A DNA stretch of 7,608 nucleotides from Desulfonatronaceae bacterium UBA663 (GCA_002299865.1 DBNV01000098.1:3178-10785); one strand, 5' to 3'; positions 1-6,548 are shown, counted from the stretch's first letter. The notes: generated by a model not told the origin, from the sequence alone. Made by a program: numbers and translations.

Positions 1-303
1 CGGGTCGAGACCGGTGCAAGCGAAATCCGGGATGTGATCCGGCCGGCGCCCACCAGCCCCGCCACCCCGCCGGCGGAGGCTCCAGTGTCCATGGAACTCA
101 ACCACCGTCAGGTTTTGGCCTACAAGTATGTAACCCGCCACGGCCAGATCAACCGCAAGATCTACCAGTCCTTGTTGGGATCGGATGTCTCCAGAAGAAC
201 GGCTATCTATGATCTGCAGGACATGGTGTCCAAAGGATTTTTAGCCAAGGTCAGCCAAGGGCCGACAACCGGTTATGTCCAGCCGGGAAAAGAGGGGCCA
301 TGA
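1..303 (+). CDS. C-terminal winged-helix domain protein, 5'-truncated by window edge
   Basis: The frame is open from base 1 to a TGA at 301-303, so this is probably the end of a longer gene. The visible protein starts with about 10 residues of unknown context, then a Pro/Ala/Thr-rich linker (APTSPATPPAEAP), then a domain of about 65 residues starting MELNHRQVL. That domain has the pattern of a winged helix-turn-helix: a first helix (NHRQVLAYKYV), GQINRKIYQSL, a recognition helix around SRRTAIYDLQDMV, and a wing ending TTGYV. The pattern resembles the C-terminal winged helix of Fic-family and RecG-related regulatory proteins, where it binds DNA or mediates partner contacts. The parent protein cannot be named from this fragment. 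A GTG at 34 is a poor start candidate. An ATG at 91 with GGAGG at 75-79 (11 nt spacing) could instead start a stand-alone 70-residue protein. It converges on the DUF1015 gene with a 20-nt gap and no visible terminator. Confidence 0.6.
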   Translation, partial: RVETGASEIRDVIRPAPTSPATPPAEAPVSMELNHRQVLAYKYVTRHGQINRKIYQSLLGSDVSRRTAIYDLQDMVSKGFLAKVSQGPTTGYVQPGKEGP

Positions 304-323
304 GATCGAGTGTCAAAGGGGCG

Positions 324-1550
324 TTAAAAAAGATGAAACAGCAAGCCTCCGGGGAGTTTGGGGTGGAAAAAGGTGGATTTGCGCGGCATGACTCGGCCTG
401 ACTCCGAGACCTCGCGCAAGGTATCCATGTCCACGGGCTTGAGCAGCAGGGCGGCCTGGGCCGTGCCTTGCCTGACCGCGTCCATGGCTTGCTCGGCAAA
501 GGGCGTGTAGACCAGGTGTCCGCCTGCGGCCAAGTCTGCGTCGGTCAGCCCCATGGCCTTGCGGAAGAAAAACGTGTCCAGAACATAGGCCCCGATGTTC
601 CGGAACAACGGGTCGCTTTGAGCGTGATCTTCCTCTTTCAAGGTCAGCAGCCGCAAGCCGTCGGGCAAGGCCAGCATGCTGGCCGAGGGTGCGTTTTCCA
701 TATCCAGCGCCTTGGGGGCCGTGACCTTGCGCAGGGAGAACCATTCCTCGGCCCGGAGCAGGATGTCGGACCAAGGATGAAGTGCCGGGCCGGCGACCAT
801 GCGGTGGTAAGGCAGGATTTCCAGTCCAGGAGAGGCGATATTGCAGAGGCAGGCGAAGACATGGTCCCAAGGGCCTGGAGATCCGGCCCCGCCGCTTTGT
901 TCATGGGCGAAGTTCAGGGCGGTTTCATAGCGGTGGTGGCCGTCGGCAATGTACACGTTGCACCCGTGTACGGTCTTGGAGATGAGTTTTTCCTGGTCCA
1001 AAGGCACGGGCCAGAGGCGATGCTCAACGCCGTCGTCGGAGGAAAAGCGCACCAAGGGGGGGTGGCGATCCAATGCGTCGCAGAGAGCCTGCAGTTCGCC
1101 GCCCGGATAGTCGAACACGCCGAAAATCGGACTGAGTTGAGCCTTGGTGGCGCGCATCAATTCCAGACGATCGGTTTTTGCTTTGGGGTAGGTCTGTTCA
1201 TGCGGAAAGACTCCGGCTTGTCTCCAGGGCGCTAGGCGAAGACCGCCCATGAAGCCCCAGCGGACCAGTTCTCGCCCCCGCAGGGCATAGCGGGAGGCCA
1301 GGACCGCGAACAAGGGGCGTGTGGCTTTTTTCAGGACGCCTTTGGCGTGCCATTGATTTAAGATAATGCCGGCCTGGGCATAGCTTTTCGGGAGATCCAC
1401 ATGCACCAGGTTGTAAGGGCTTCTGGCCGCCAGGGCTTCGCGCTGTTTGGGGGACAGCACGTCGTAAGGCGGGGCGGATACCAGTTCCGGACGGATGTCC
1501 GGGTTCTGCCAGTCATAACCGGCAAAAGGCAGGGGAATGAATTCAGGCAT
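324..1550 (-). CDS. DUF1015 family protein (COG4198-like), function unknown
   Basis: The 408-residue protein matches the DUF1015 family along its whole length. It has an N-terminal Pro-Phe entry (IPLPFAGYDW), PPYDV at 27-31, HEQT at 117-120 followed by a basic stretch and ATKAQLSPIFG, the most diagnostic motif IADGHHRYETA at 201-211, and a C-terminal MPRKSTFFHPKLPGG block starting at 388. No enzymatic activity is firmly assigned to the family as far as I know, so I give none. It has no signal peptide or membrane helix and is likely cytoplasmic. I chose the ATG at 1550 because the family typically begins just before this Pro-Phe motif and the length then fits. The longer reading starts at a TTG at 1637, overlaps the end of murJ by 35 nt and adds 29 low-complexity residues. 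The ribosome binding site before 1550 is weak (GGAAAAT). It is the last gene of the mtaD-murJ-DUF1015 cluster, 52 nt after murJ. Confidence 0.9.
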   Translation of the reverse strand: MPEFIPLPFAGYDWQNPDIRPELVSAPPYDVLSPKQREALAARSPYNLVHVDLPKSYAQAGIILNQWHAKGVLKKATRPLFAVLASRYALRGRELVRWGFMGGLRLAPWRQAGVFPHEQTYPKAKTDRLELMRATKAQLSPIFGVFDYPGGELQALCDALDRHPPLVRFSSDDGVEHRLWPVPLDQEKLISKTVHGCNVYIADGHHRYETALNFAHEQSGGAGSPGPWDHVFACLCNIASPGLEILPYHRMVAGPALHPWSDILLRAEEWFSLRKVTAPKALDMENAPSASMLALPDGLRLLTLKEEDHAQSDPLFRNIGAYVLDTFFFRKAMGLTDADLAAGGHLVYTPFAEQAMDAVRQGTAQAALLLKPVDMDTLREVSESGRVMPRKSTFFHPKLPGGLLFHLF

Positions 1551-1602
1551 ATTTTCCAGAGGCAGGGTTGAAGGTTTGGGGGAGCGGGAGCGGTTTTTAG
1601 TT

Positions 1603-3174
1603 TCAAGGAGCAGGGTTTCTTTGGCGCCACTTGGCAACGATCAGATCCTTGATCATCCGTGCTTCGACGATGTTCCATTTCAGGGCGGCCAAGCCGTAGA
1701 GTCCGGCCAGGACCGGGATGGTCAGCACCGCGACTTTCCCCAGCCCGGAAACGCCCAGAGTGGCTAAGCCCAACAGGACCGTCAAGGCGAACATGCGGCA
1801 CAGCCGGTTGCGGATGCTCAGCCAGGGGCCGAGTTTACGACGCAACAGAAGTCCCAGCAACAGGACGTTGACCCAGGAAGACAAGGCCGTGGCAACGGCC
1901 AAGCCGACATGAGCCATATCCCGCATCAGCAGCAAGCTCAAGCCGACGTTGATCACCAGGCAGACCGCGGCCACCAGCACAGGGGAGCGGGTATCCTCCA
2001 GGGCGTAGAAGGCTGAAACCAAGGGTCGTACGCAGGCGAAGGCCGGCAGACCGATGCTGTAGCCGACCAGGGCCCAGGCCGTGGCTTGCACGGCTTCGGG
2101 ACCAAAGGCCCCTCGGCCGAAGACCGCGTCCACGATGGGCACGCTCATGCCAGCCAGGCCTGCGGCCGAAGGCAGGCACACGAACAGGACCATGCCTAAG
2201 GTGGAGTTGAGGGTATTCTGAAAGCCGGTCATGTTTCTGGAGGCGGCCAGCAAGGAGAGGCTGGGCAGGGCCGCCGTGCTCAGGGCTACGCCGAAAACGC
2301 TTAAGGGCAGTTGGACCAAGCGGTCGGCGTAATAGAGAAAGGAGATGCTGCCCACAGCAAGCAGTGAGGCCAACAGCGTGCCGATGAGAATGTTCAGTTG
2401 GTACACGGCCGCGCCGAAGATCGTGGGCAGCATCAGTACGCCGATGCGCTTTACGCCGGGATGTTTCAGATCCGTGGGTCCGCGCCAGGACAGACCTTTG
2501 CTGCGCAGATAGGGCTGCTGCAAGAGCCATTGCCCCAGACCAGAGAGGCAGACGCCCCAGGCCAGGGCCAGGGCCACGTCCCAGCCCATGAGCATGGCCA
2601 GCAGGGCCGAGGCGATCAGTCCCAGATTAAGGATGCTGGGTGCGATGGCCGGGGCCCAGAAATGACCCATGGAGTTGAGCACGCCCATGCACAGGGCCAC
2701 TGCGGAGATGAACAAGATATAGGGAAAGCAGATCCGCACCAAGGTCACGGCACCGGCCAGCACTTCCGGATCGCGCCCAAAGCCCGGGGCGATGAGCAGA
2801 GTCAGGGGTTTGGCCCAAATGATCGCGGCTATACAGATCACGGTCAGGATCAGCACCAGCCAGATCAATACGGAACGGGCCAGAACAAAAGCCTCCGCAG
2901 TACCCTTTTCCTGTCTGGTGCGCGAAAACTCGGGGATGAAGGCCATGGTCAGGGAGCCTTCGGCAAAGAGGCTACGCAGCAGGTTGGGCAGGCGGAAGGC
3001 CACGAAAAAGGCGTCGGCCCAGATCCCCGCGCCCAGGGTGTAGGCGAAGATCATATCCCGCAGGAACCCCAGGATCCGACTGACCACGGTGCCGGCCGCG
3101 ACCACCGTGGCGTTGCGGGCAATGCGGCCGGTGAGCCCGTTATGCTTGGGAGAAGAATGGGTTTCAGGCAACAA
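1603..3174 (-). CDS. murJ: MurJ/MviN lipid II flippase
   Basis: This is a polytopic inner-membrane protein of the MOP superfamily that moves lipid II from the cytoplasmic to the periplasmic face for peptidoglycan assembly. The 523-residue length is normal (E. coli MurJ is about 510), and the hydrophobic pattern fits the usual 14 helices. Signature segments are SRILGFLRD at 32-40, ADAFFVAFRLPNLLRSLFAEG at 53-73 and YYADRLVQLP at 281-290. The charged residues essential in E. coli (R18, R24, D39, R52, R270) correspond to R33, R39, D54, R67 and R285 here, all at a constant offset of 15. No ATG lies ahead of the first helix. The start is a TTG at 3174, supported by AGGGA six nt upstream; a second TTG follows directly, so the start could be one codon later. 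The gene lies 57 nt downstream of mtaD and 52 nt upstream of DUF1015, probably in one transcript. Confidence 0.96.
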   Translation of the reverse strand: MLPETHSSPKHNGLTGRIARNATVVAAGTVVSRILGFLRDMIFAYTLGAGIWADAFFVAFRLPNLLRSLFAEGSLTMAFIPEFSRTRQEKGTAEAFVLARSVLIWLVLILTVICIAAIIWAKPLTLLIAPGFGRDPEVLAGAVTLVRICFPYILFISAVALCMGVLNSMGHFWAPAIAPSILNLGLIASALLAMLMGWDVALALAWGVCLSGLGQWLLQQPYLRSKGLSWRGPTDLKHPGVKRIGVLMLPTIFGAAVYQLNILIGTLLASLLAVGSISFLYYADRLVQLPLSVFGVALSTAALPSLSLLAASRNMTGFQNTLNSTLGMVLFVCLPSAAGLAGMSVPIVDAVFGRGAFGPEAVQATAWALVGYSIGLPAFACVRPLVSAFYALEDTRSPVLVAAVCLVINVGLSLLLMRDMAHVGLAVATALSSWVNVLLLGLLLRRKLGPWLSIRNRLCRMFALTVLLGLATLGVSGLGKVAVLTIPVLAGLYGLAALKWNIVEARMIKDLIVAKWRQRNPAP

Positions 3175-3180
3175 GGGGCT

Positions 3181-3185
3181 TCCCT
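3181..3185 (-). promoter_or_regulatory. Ribosome binding site of murJ
   Basis: On the minus strand this reads AGGGA, with six nt between it and the TTG at 3174. It decides the start, because no ATG or GTG lies before the first membrane helix. Confidence 0.6.
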
Positions 3186-3195
3186 AAGTATTTTT

Positions 3196-3224
3196 GATCG
3201 CCTAGGCGATCATCGCCAAGGCGA
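3196..3224. repeat. Twin palindromes between mtaD and murJ
   Basis: A perfect 16-bp palindrome (gatcgcctaggcgatc, 3196-3211) with CTAG at its centre is followed one base later by a near copy of its core: tcgccaaggcga (3213-3224) against tcgcctaggcga (3198-3209), differing at one base. This makes four alternating half-sites, TCGCC/GGCGA/TCGCC/GGCGA. Neighbouring half-sites can pair three ways: within the first palindrome, within the second, or between them (GGCGA, three-base loop, TCGCC). It lies seven nt past the mtaD stop and ten nt before the murJ ribosome binding site. On the transcribed minus strand A-rich sequence follows it, with no U-run, so it does not look like an intrinsic terminator. 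It could be an operator, an mRNA processing site or a small repeat; the sequence does not decide. Confidence 0.65.
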
Positions 3225-3231
3225 GTTTGGA

Positions 3232-4509
3232 TCAGCGTTTGAGAATGGCGCTGATCCGGGCCTTGCATTCTTGGATGATTTCCGCTTCCCCGGGCACATG
3301 GCGGTCCTGCATCAGGATCTTGCCCGCGCAGATGGTAGTATGCACGCAGTCGCCGTTGGCCGCATAGACCATGTTGGAAATCAGATTGTGGTTGGGCACG
3401 AGTTGGGGATGGTTTAAGTCCAGAAGCAGGCAGTCCGCGAGCATCCCCGGCGCGATGCGCCCGGCTTCCAGGCCGAATATTTTCGCTCCGTTGATGGTGG
3501 CGCAGGCCCAGGCCTGGGCCGCGGGCAGGGCCGTGGGGTCGCCGGTCAAAGACTTGTGGACCAGGGCCGCGAACTTCATCTCCTCGAACATGTCCAGGTT
3601 GTTGTTGGAGGAGCAGCCGTCCGTGCCCAGGCCGATGCACACGCCCCTGGCGAGCAGCCGACGATAGGGAAAGGCTCCGGAGCAAAGCTTCATGTTGGAA
3701 ACGGGCAAGTGGGCGATCTTGACCTCGTGCTCGGCCAGGATGTCCATTTCCTCGGCGTCCAGCCAGATGGCATGGGCCGCCAGGATGTTCGGGCCGAGAA
3801 AGCCGAGATCCCTTAGGTAGCGCACCGGGGTCAGCCCATGGGCCGAGAGACAATCCTCGACCTCGCGCTTGGTTTCGGAAAGATGGATGTGAATCATCAA
3901 GCTCTTTTCCCGGGCGAAATCCGCCAGCCAGGCCAGGGCATCCTTGGACACGGTGTAGATGGCGTGAGGGCCGAGGGCGAACTGAACGCGGCTGGCGGAG
4001 GTGTTTTGGCGGTCAAAGAATTCCTGGGTGCGCTTCTTGAAGCGCGCGATCTTCTTGGGGTCGCCGAAGTCGATGAACACCGAGGAGAGCATGGCCCGCA
4101 GGCCCATGTCCTCCACGGCCCGGATGGTGCTGGGCATGTGCCAGTACATGTCGCAAAAATACGTGGTCCCGGTCTTGATCATCTCCAGGCAGGCCAGTTT
4201 GGAGCCCCAGTACACGTCTTCCGGGGTGAGCTTCTGCTCCATGGGCCAGATCTGGTCGTTCAGCCAGGAGTGCAGTTCCATGTCGTCGGCGTACCCGCGC
4301 AGCAGGGTCATGGCCGCATGGGTGTGGGCGTTGATCAAGGCAGGGACGATGGCCTTGTCCGTGGCGTCAATGACCGTCTTGGCGACTGTCTCGACGACTG
4401 TCTCGGCCGCGGCCTTCAAGTCCGGGCCGATATCGGCGATGTGTTCTCCCCGGATCAAAACATCAGTGGGAACACCGTCCAGGAGCGCGTTCTTGATCAA
4501 AATGCTCAT
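3232..4509 (-). CDS. mtaD: 5'-methylthioadenosine/S-adenosylhomocysteine deaminase (amidohydrolase)
   Basis: This is a cytoplasmic metal-dependent amidohydrolase that by family deaminates S-adenosylhomocysteine, and often methylthioadenosine or adenosine, to the inosine form, clearing inhibitory by-products of methyl transfer. The 425-residue protein has a small N-terminal beta domain and then the barrel. Metal and catalytic positions visible are NAHTH at 60-64 (H62, H64), GPH ending at H182, HIHLSE with H209 and E212, AAH ending at H246, and GTDG with D297. Between them lies the MtaD-type block WLNDQIWPMEQKLTPEDVY. The ATG at 4509 is chosen over a TTG 51 nt upstream because AAGGA sits seven nt before it and MSILIKNALL is the usual family start. 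The longer reading would translate the REP-like hairpin. Residues 36-47 are a three-fold ETVV/ETVA/KTVI repeat absent from the generic family. The exact substrate is inferred; SsnA/TrzA-like hydrolases are close relatives. It is first in the mtaD-murJ-DUF1015 cluster. Confidence 0.9.
   Translation of the reverse strand: MSILIKNALLDGVPTDVLIRGEHIADIGPDLKAAAETVVETVAKTVIDATDKAIVPALINAHTHAAMTLLRGYADDMELHSWLNDQIWPMEQKLTPEDVYWGSKLACLEMIKTGTTYFCDMYWHMPSTIRAVEDMGLRAMLSSVFIDFGDPKKIARFKKRTQEFFDRQNTSASRVQFALGPHAIYTVSKDALAWLADFAREKSLMIHIHLSETKREVEDCLSAHGLTPVRYLRDLGFLGPNILAAHAIWLDAEEMDILAEHEVKIAHLPVSNMKLCSGAFPYRRLLARGVCIGLGTDGCSSNNNLDMFEEMKFAALVHKSLTGDPTALPAAQAWACATINGAKIFGLEAGRIAPGMLADCLLLDLNHPQLVPNHNLISNMVYAANGDCVHTTICAGKILMQDRHVPGEAEIIQECKARISAILKR
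4371..4406. repeat. Three-copy 12-bp tandem repeat inside mtaD
   Basis: Three consecutive 12-base units read tgaccgtcttgg, cgactgtctcga and cgactgtctcgg. The last two differ only at the final base, and the first is diverged. On the minus strand they encode the four-residue repeat ETVV/ETVA/KTVI in the N-terminal beta domain, ahead of the NAHTH metal site. The period is a multiple of three, so the reading frame is kept. Confidence 0.75.
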
Positions 4510-4516
4510 GAATGTT

Positions 4517-4521
4517 TCCTT
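4517..4521 (-). promoter_or_regulatory. Ribosome binding site of mtaD
   Basis: On the minus strand this reads AAGGA, with seven nt to the ATG at 4509. It supports that start over the upstream TTG, and lies directly below the first hairpin of the REP-like pair (7 nt away). Confidence 0.7.
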
Positions 4522-4524
4522 CGA

Positions 4525-4574
4525 GTGGAGCCGGCTTCCAGCCGGCTCATGCTCCGGCAAGATGCCGGAGCCAC
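4525..4574. repeat. REP-like pair of hairpins (BIME-type unit)
   Basis: There are two adjacent perfect 9-bp stems with 3-nt loops. The first is gagccggct/tcc/agccggctc at 4528-4548. The second is at 4551-4571, with arms gctccggca and tgccggagc around loop aga. The pair is enclosed by complementary ends gtgg (4525-4528) and ccac (4571-4574), so the 50-bp unit is itself an imperfect palindrome. Comparing the first hairpin with the reverse complement of the second, most differences fall at paired positions and keep the pairing. This is the layout of two inverted REP elements forming a BIME. Such elements are normally mobilised by REP-associated tyrosine transposases; none is encoded in this window. 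Its position in the mtaD 5' leader, between divergent genes, is unusual, since REPs more often lie 3' of genes. Confidence 0.75.
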
Positions 4575-4580
4575 CAGAGC

Positions 4581-4619
4581 AAAATCCTCGCCCTTTCCGC
4601 AGTCGAGGGCGACGATTTT
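4581..4619. repeat. Long inverted repeat, likely interspersed repeat element
   Basis: A 14-bp arm (aaaatcctcgccct, 4581-4594) and its near-perfect complement (agggcgacgatttt, 4606-4619, one mismatch at 4613) flank the 11-nt loop ttccgcagtcg. Read on the plus strand, the loop region translates as LSAVEG, a peptide I recall from spurious translations of dispersed repeats in many environmental bacteria. That points to a repeat element rather than a gene, though it rests on memory. There is no U-run on either strand to suggest a terminator. It begins six bases after the REP-like pair, so the two may form one composite repeat. Confidence 0.6.
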
Positions 4620-4630
4620 ATGCGCGGGGA

Positions 4631-4647
4631 ATGTGTCGGCGACACAT
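4631..4647. repeat. Small inverted repeat gtgtc-ggc-gacac
   Basis: Seven-base arms atgtgtc (4631-4637) and gacacat (4641-4647) flank a ggc loop. It is the fourth hairpin in the divergent intergenic region. It may be part of the same repeat cluster, or an operator for either neighbouring gene; nothing in the sequence separates these. The rest of the region (4648-4711) shows no other clear structure beyond an AT-rich patch at 4691-4700. Confidence 0.45.
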
Positions 4648-4711
4648 ACGCCAGGATTACGGGGGAGGACAAGGCCAAGCGTTGCGGGGCATTTTTTAAC
4701 CAAGCATTTTC

Positions 4712-4739
4712 TTGCCTCTGTCCTAAGGATCGTGATATT
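4712..4739 (+). promoter_or_regulatory. Candidate sigma-70-type promoter of the M50-trpS cluster
   Basis: TTGCCT (4712-4717) and GATATT (4734-4739) are separated by 16 nt, each matching the consensus at four of six positions. The start site expected six to eight nt after the -10 falls next to the ATG at 4748, which would make the transcript leaderless or nearly so. That agrees with the lack of a well-spaced ribosome binding site. The match is modest and the assignment uncertain. Confidence 0.3.
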
Positions 4740-4747
4740 TCCAACGG

Positions 4748-5428
4748 ATGTTTGACATCTTCAACATCGACATCGCGTCGTTTGCTCGACAACTGGCCAT
4801 CATGGCCGTTCCAATACTCATCGCGATCACCTGCCATGAGGTTGCGCACGGCTACGCCGCGTGGCGCATGGGAGATCCGACCGCCAAGCTGAACGGGCGC
4901 CTGACGCTGAATCCTTTGCGGCATATTGACCTCGTGGGTACGATCATCGTTCCGCTTCTGCTCGTGTTGATGAAAAGCCCGTTTCTTTTCGGATGGGCAA
5001 AGCCCGTGCCGGTCAATCCAAGGTACTTCGCCGATCCCGTGAGAGGCATGATGCTGGTCTCCCTGGCCGGCCCCGGGAGCAATTTCGCCCTGGCCCTCGG
5101 TTTCGCCGCGCTCTATCATGCCTTGTTCTGGTTGGCCGCGGTTCTGGACGGAGCGGGGACGGGAGTCCTTATGCCCCTGGTGCTCATGGCCAAATACGGC
5201 GTACTGATCAATCTTATTCTCGGCATATTCAATCTTTTCCCCGTGCCTCCCCTGGACGGAAGCAAGATCTTGGCCGGATTTCTTCCATACAGGGGGGCAG
5301 CATTCATCTATGGGTTGGAGCGGTACGGATTAGTCCTGATCATCCTTTTGCTGTTGACCGGCGTGCCCCAGAAGATCCTTCTGCCCTTGGTGTCGGCGGG
5401 GATGCGCTTTTTGGGCGTGACGGTGTAG
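4748..5428 (+). CDS. Site-2 protease family M50 metallopeptidase
   Basis: This is an integral-membrane zinc protease of the short, PDZ-less branch of peptidase family M50 (YwhC/Rv-type site-2 protease homologues), expected to cut transmembrane segments inside the bilayer. The 226-residue length is typical. HEVAH at 30-34 supplies two zinc ligands and the catalytic Glu31. The family block with GRLTLNPLRHIDLVG spans 50-64, SLAGPGSN is at 105-112, and NLFPVPPLDG at 162-171 supplies Asp170 as third ligand. Hydrophobic stretches at about 14-29, 62-75, 101-124, 138-160 and 192-208 fit a five- or six-helix core. The substrate is unknown. The start is fixed: an in-frame TGA at 4733-4735 lies just upstream and no other start codon follows it, yet no good ribosome binding site precedes the ATG (AAGGA is 18 nt away). 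It heads the plus-strand cluster, 54 nt before trpS. Confidence 0.93.
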   Translation: MFDIFNIDIASFARQLAIMAVPILIAITCHEVAHGYAAWRMGDPTAKLNGRLTLNPLRHIDLVGTIIVPLLLVLMKSPFLFGWAKPVPVNPRYFADPVRGMMLVSLAGPGSNFALALGFAALYHALFWLAAVLDGAGTGVLMPLVLMAKYGVLINLILGIFNLFPVPPLDGSKILAGFLPYRGAAFIYGLERYGLVLIILLLLTGVPQKILLPLVSAGMRFLGVTV

Positions 5429-5482
5429 AGGAAAGCCCGGCGGATTTGCGTTTCGCGTCTGGATTGTTAGACATCTTAAACC

Positions 5483-6523
5483 ATGAATATCGACGACATG
5501 AGCACTTCTCGGCAACGTATCGTTTCCGGAATGCGGCCTACGGGGCCGCTGCATCTCGGACACTATTTCGGCGTGTTGGTCAACTGGGTTGAACTCCAGG
5601 ACCAGTACGACTGTTTCTTTTTCGTGGCGGACTGGCACGCCCTGACCAGCGAATACGCTTCCCCGACGAGGATCAGGGAGTTCGTGCCCCAGCTCGTGCT
5701 GGACTGGGTCGCGGCCGGGTTGGATCCGACCAAGTGCACGATTTTCTTGCAGTCTCAGGTCAAGGAGCACGCGGAGTTACAACTATTGTTTTCCATGTTC
5801 ACACCCCTGGGCTGGCTGGAGCGCAACCCGACCTACAAGGAGGTCAAGGGCGAACTGGAAGGCGCCAAGGATCTTAGCACCTATGGTTTTTTAGGGTATC
5901 CCGTGCTCATGGCCGCGGATATTCTAATCTACCGACCGCATCTGGTGCCCGTGGGCCAAGACCAATTGCCGCACCTGGAACTGACCAGGGAAATCGCCCG
6001 CAGGTTCAATCACTTGTACGGCTCTCTTTTTCCCGAACCTCAGGCCAAACTGACCGAGGCCCAGAAGCTGCCCGGTCTGGACGGCCGGAAGATGAGCAAG
6101 AGCTACGGCAACGCGGTGCATCTTTCCGAATCCCTGGAAGACGTCACCCCCAAGATCATGAGCATGCTTACGGATACGAACCGGATGCGCAGGAAGGACC
6201 CCGGCAATCCGGATCATTGCAATCTTTTTCCGTATCACGGCCTGATCACGGATGAACAGATCCGCCGGGAAATCATCGTCGGCTGCACCCAGGCCGGTCT
6301 GGGTTGCGTGGACTGCAAAAAAATGTTGTTGCAAAGTCTGGAGCGTTTTCTGGAACCCATCCAGGCCCGCAGAAAGGCCCTGGAAGCGGAGCCGGACCGA
6401 ATTTGGGAGATTTTGGACGCCGGCGACCGCAAGGCCCGCGATCAGGCCGGGAAAACGCTGGCTCTGGCGCGGGCGAAGTTGAATCTGGAGTATTCCGAAT
6501 TGGCGGCTTTCAACGTCAAGTAA
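5483..6523 (+). CDS. trpS: Tryptophanyl-tRNA synthetase
   Basis: This class I aminoacyl-tRNA synthetase charges tRNA-Trp with tryptophan in the cytoplasm using ATP. The 346 residues match the usual 330-350. The HIGH-type motif is PLHLGHYFG at 22-30, following the GMRPTG lead-in. VADWHAL is at 48-54, NPTYKEVK at 115-122, and GYPVLMAADIL at 138-148 contains Asp146 at the place of the aspartate that reads the indole nitrogen. VPVGQDQLPHLEL is at 155-167, and the KMSKS loop is intact at 203-207. The C-terminal helical part carries a CVDCKK sequence and looks complete. An alternative ATG at 5498 would drop five residues; neither start has a clear ribosome binding site, so the longer form is kept provisionally. 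The gene lies between the M50 peptidase and the LapA-like gene, 25 nt before the latter, so translation of the cluster may be coupled. Confidence 0.97.
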   Translation: MNIDDMSTSRQRIVSGMRPTGPLHLGHYFGVLVNWVELQDQYDCFFFVADWHALTSEYASPTRIREFVPQLVLDWVAAGLDPTKCTIFLQSQVKEHAELQLLFSMFTPLGWLERNPTYKEVKGELEGAKDLSTYGFLGYPVLMAADILIYRPHLVPVGQDQLPHLELTREIARRFNHLYGSLFPEPQAKLTEAQKLPGLDGRKMSKSYGNAVHLSESLEDVTPKIMSMLTDTNRMRRKDPGNPDHCNLFPYHGLITDEQIRREIIVGCTQAGLGCVDCKKMLLQSLERFLEPIQARRKALEAEPDRIWEILDAGDRKARDQAGKTLALARAKLNLEYSELAAFNVK

Positions 6524-6548
6524 CCATTTCGACGTCCTGGGGCGTCCC

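Noticed and set aside
468..1235. 255-codon plus-strand open frame opposite the DUF1015 gene
   Set aside because: It is antisense to a clear family match and its Gly/Gln/Val-rich translation has no recognisable domain; a GC-rich shadow frame. The minus-strand frames 313-870 and 1358-1801 are rejected for the same reason.
1551..1637. N-terminal extension of the DUF1015 protein from TTG 1637
   Set aside because: The added residues are low-complexity, overlap murJ and lie before the usual family start; ATG 1550 fits better.
3196..3211. Intrinsic terminator for mtaD
   Set aside because: The palindrome is followed on the transcribed strand by A-rich sequence, not a U-run.
2398..3417. 339-codon plus-strand open frame across murJ and the end of mtaD
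   Set aside because: It is antisense to murJ, crosses the intergenic palindromes and translates to a Gln/His/Gly-rich low-complexity sequence with no membrane or domain pattern.
3838..4755. 305-codon plus-strand open frame opposite mtaD, running into the intergenic repeats
   Set aside because: It is antisense to a gene with an intact set of metal ligands, and translation through the REP-like hairpins shows it is not real. The same holds for 4001-4699.
4506..4892. Small open frames on both strands across the divergent intergenic region
   Set aside because: Their peptides (for example GAGFQPAHAP, LSAVEG, RLEAGST) are translations of the inverted repeats, and on the plus strand the frame overlaps the M50 gene.
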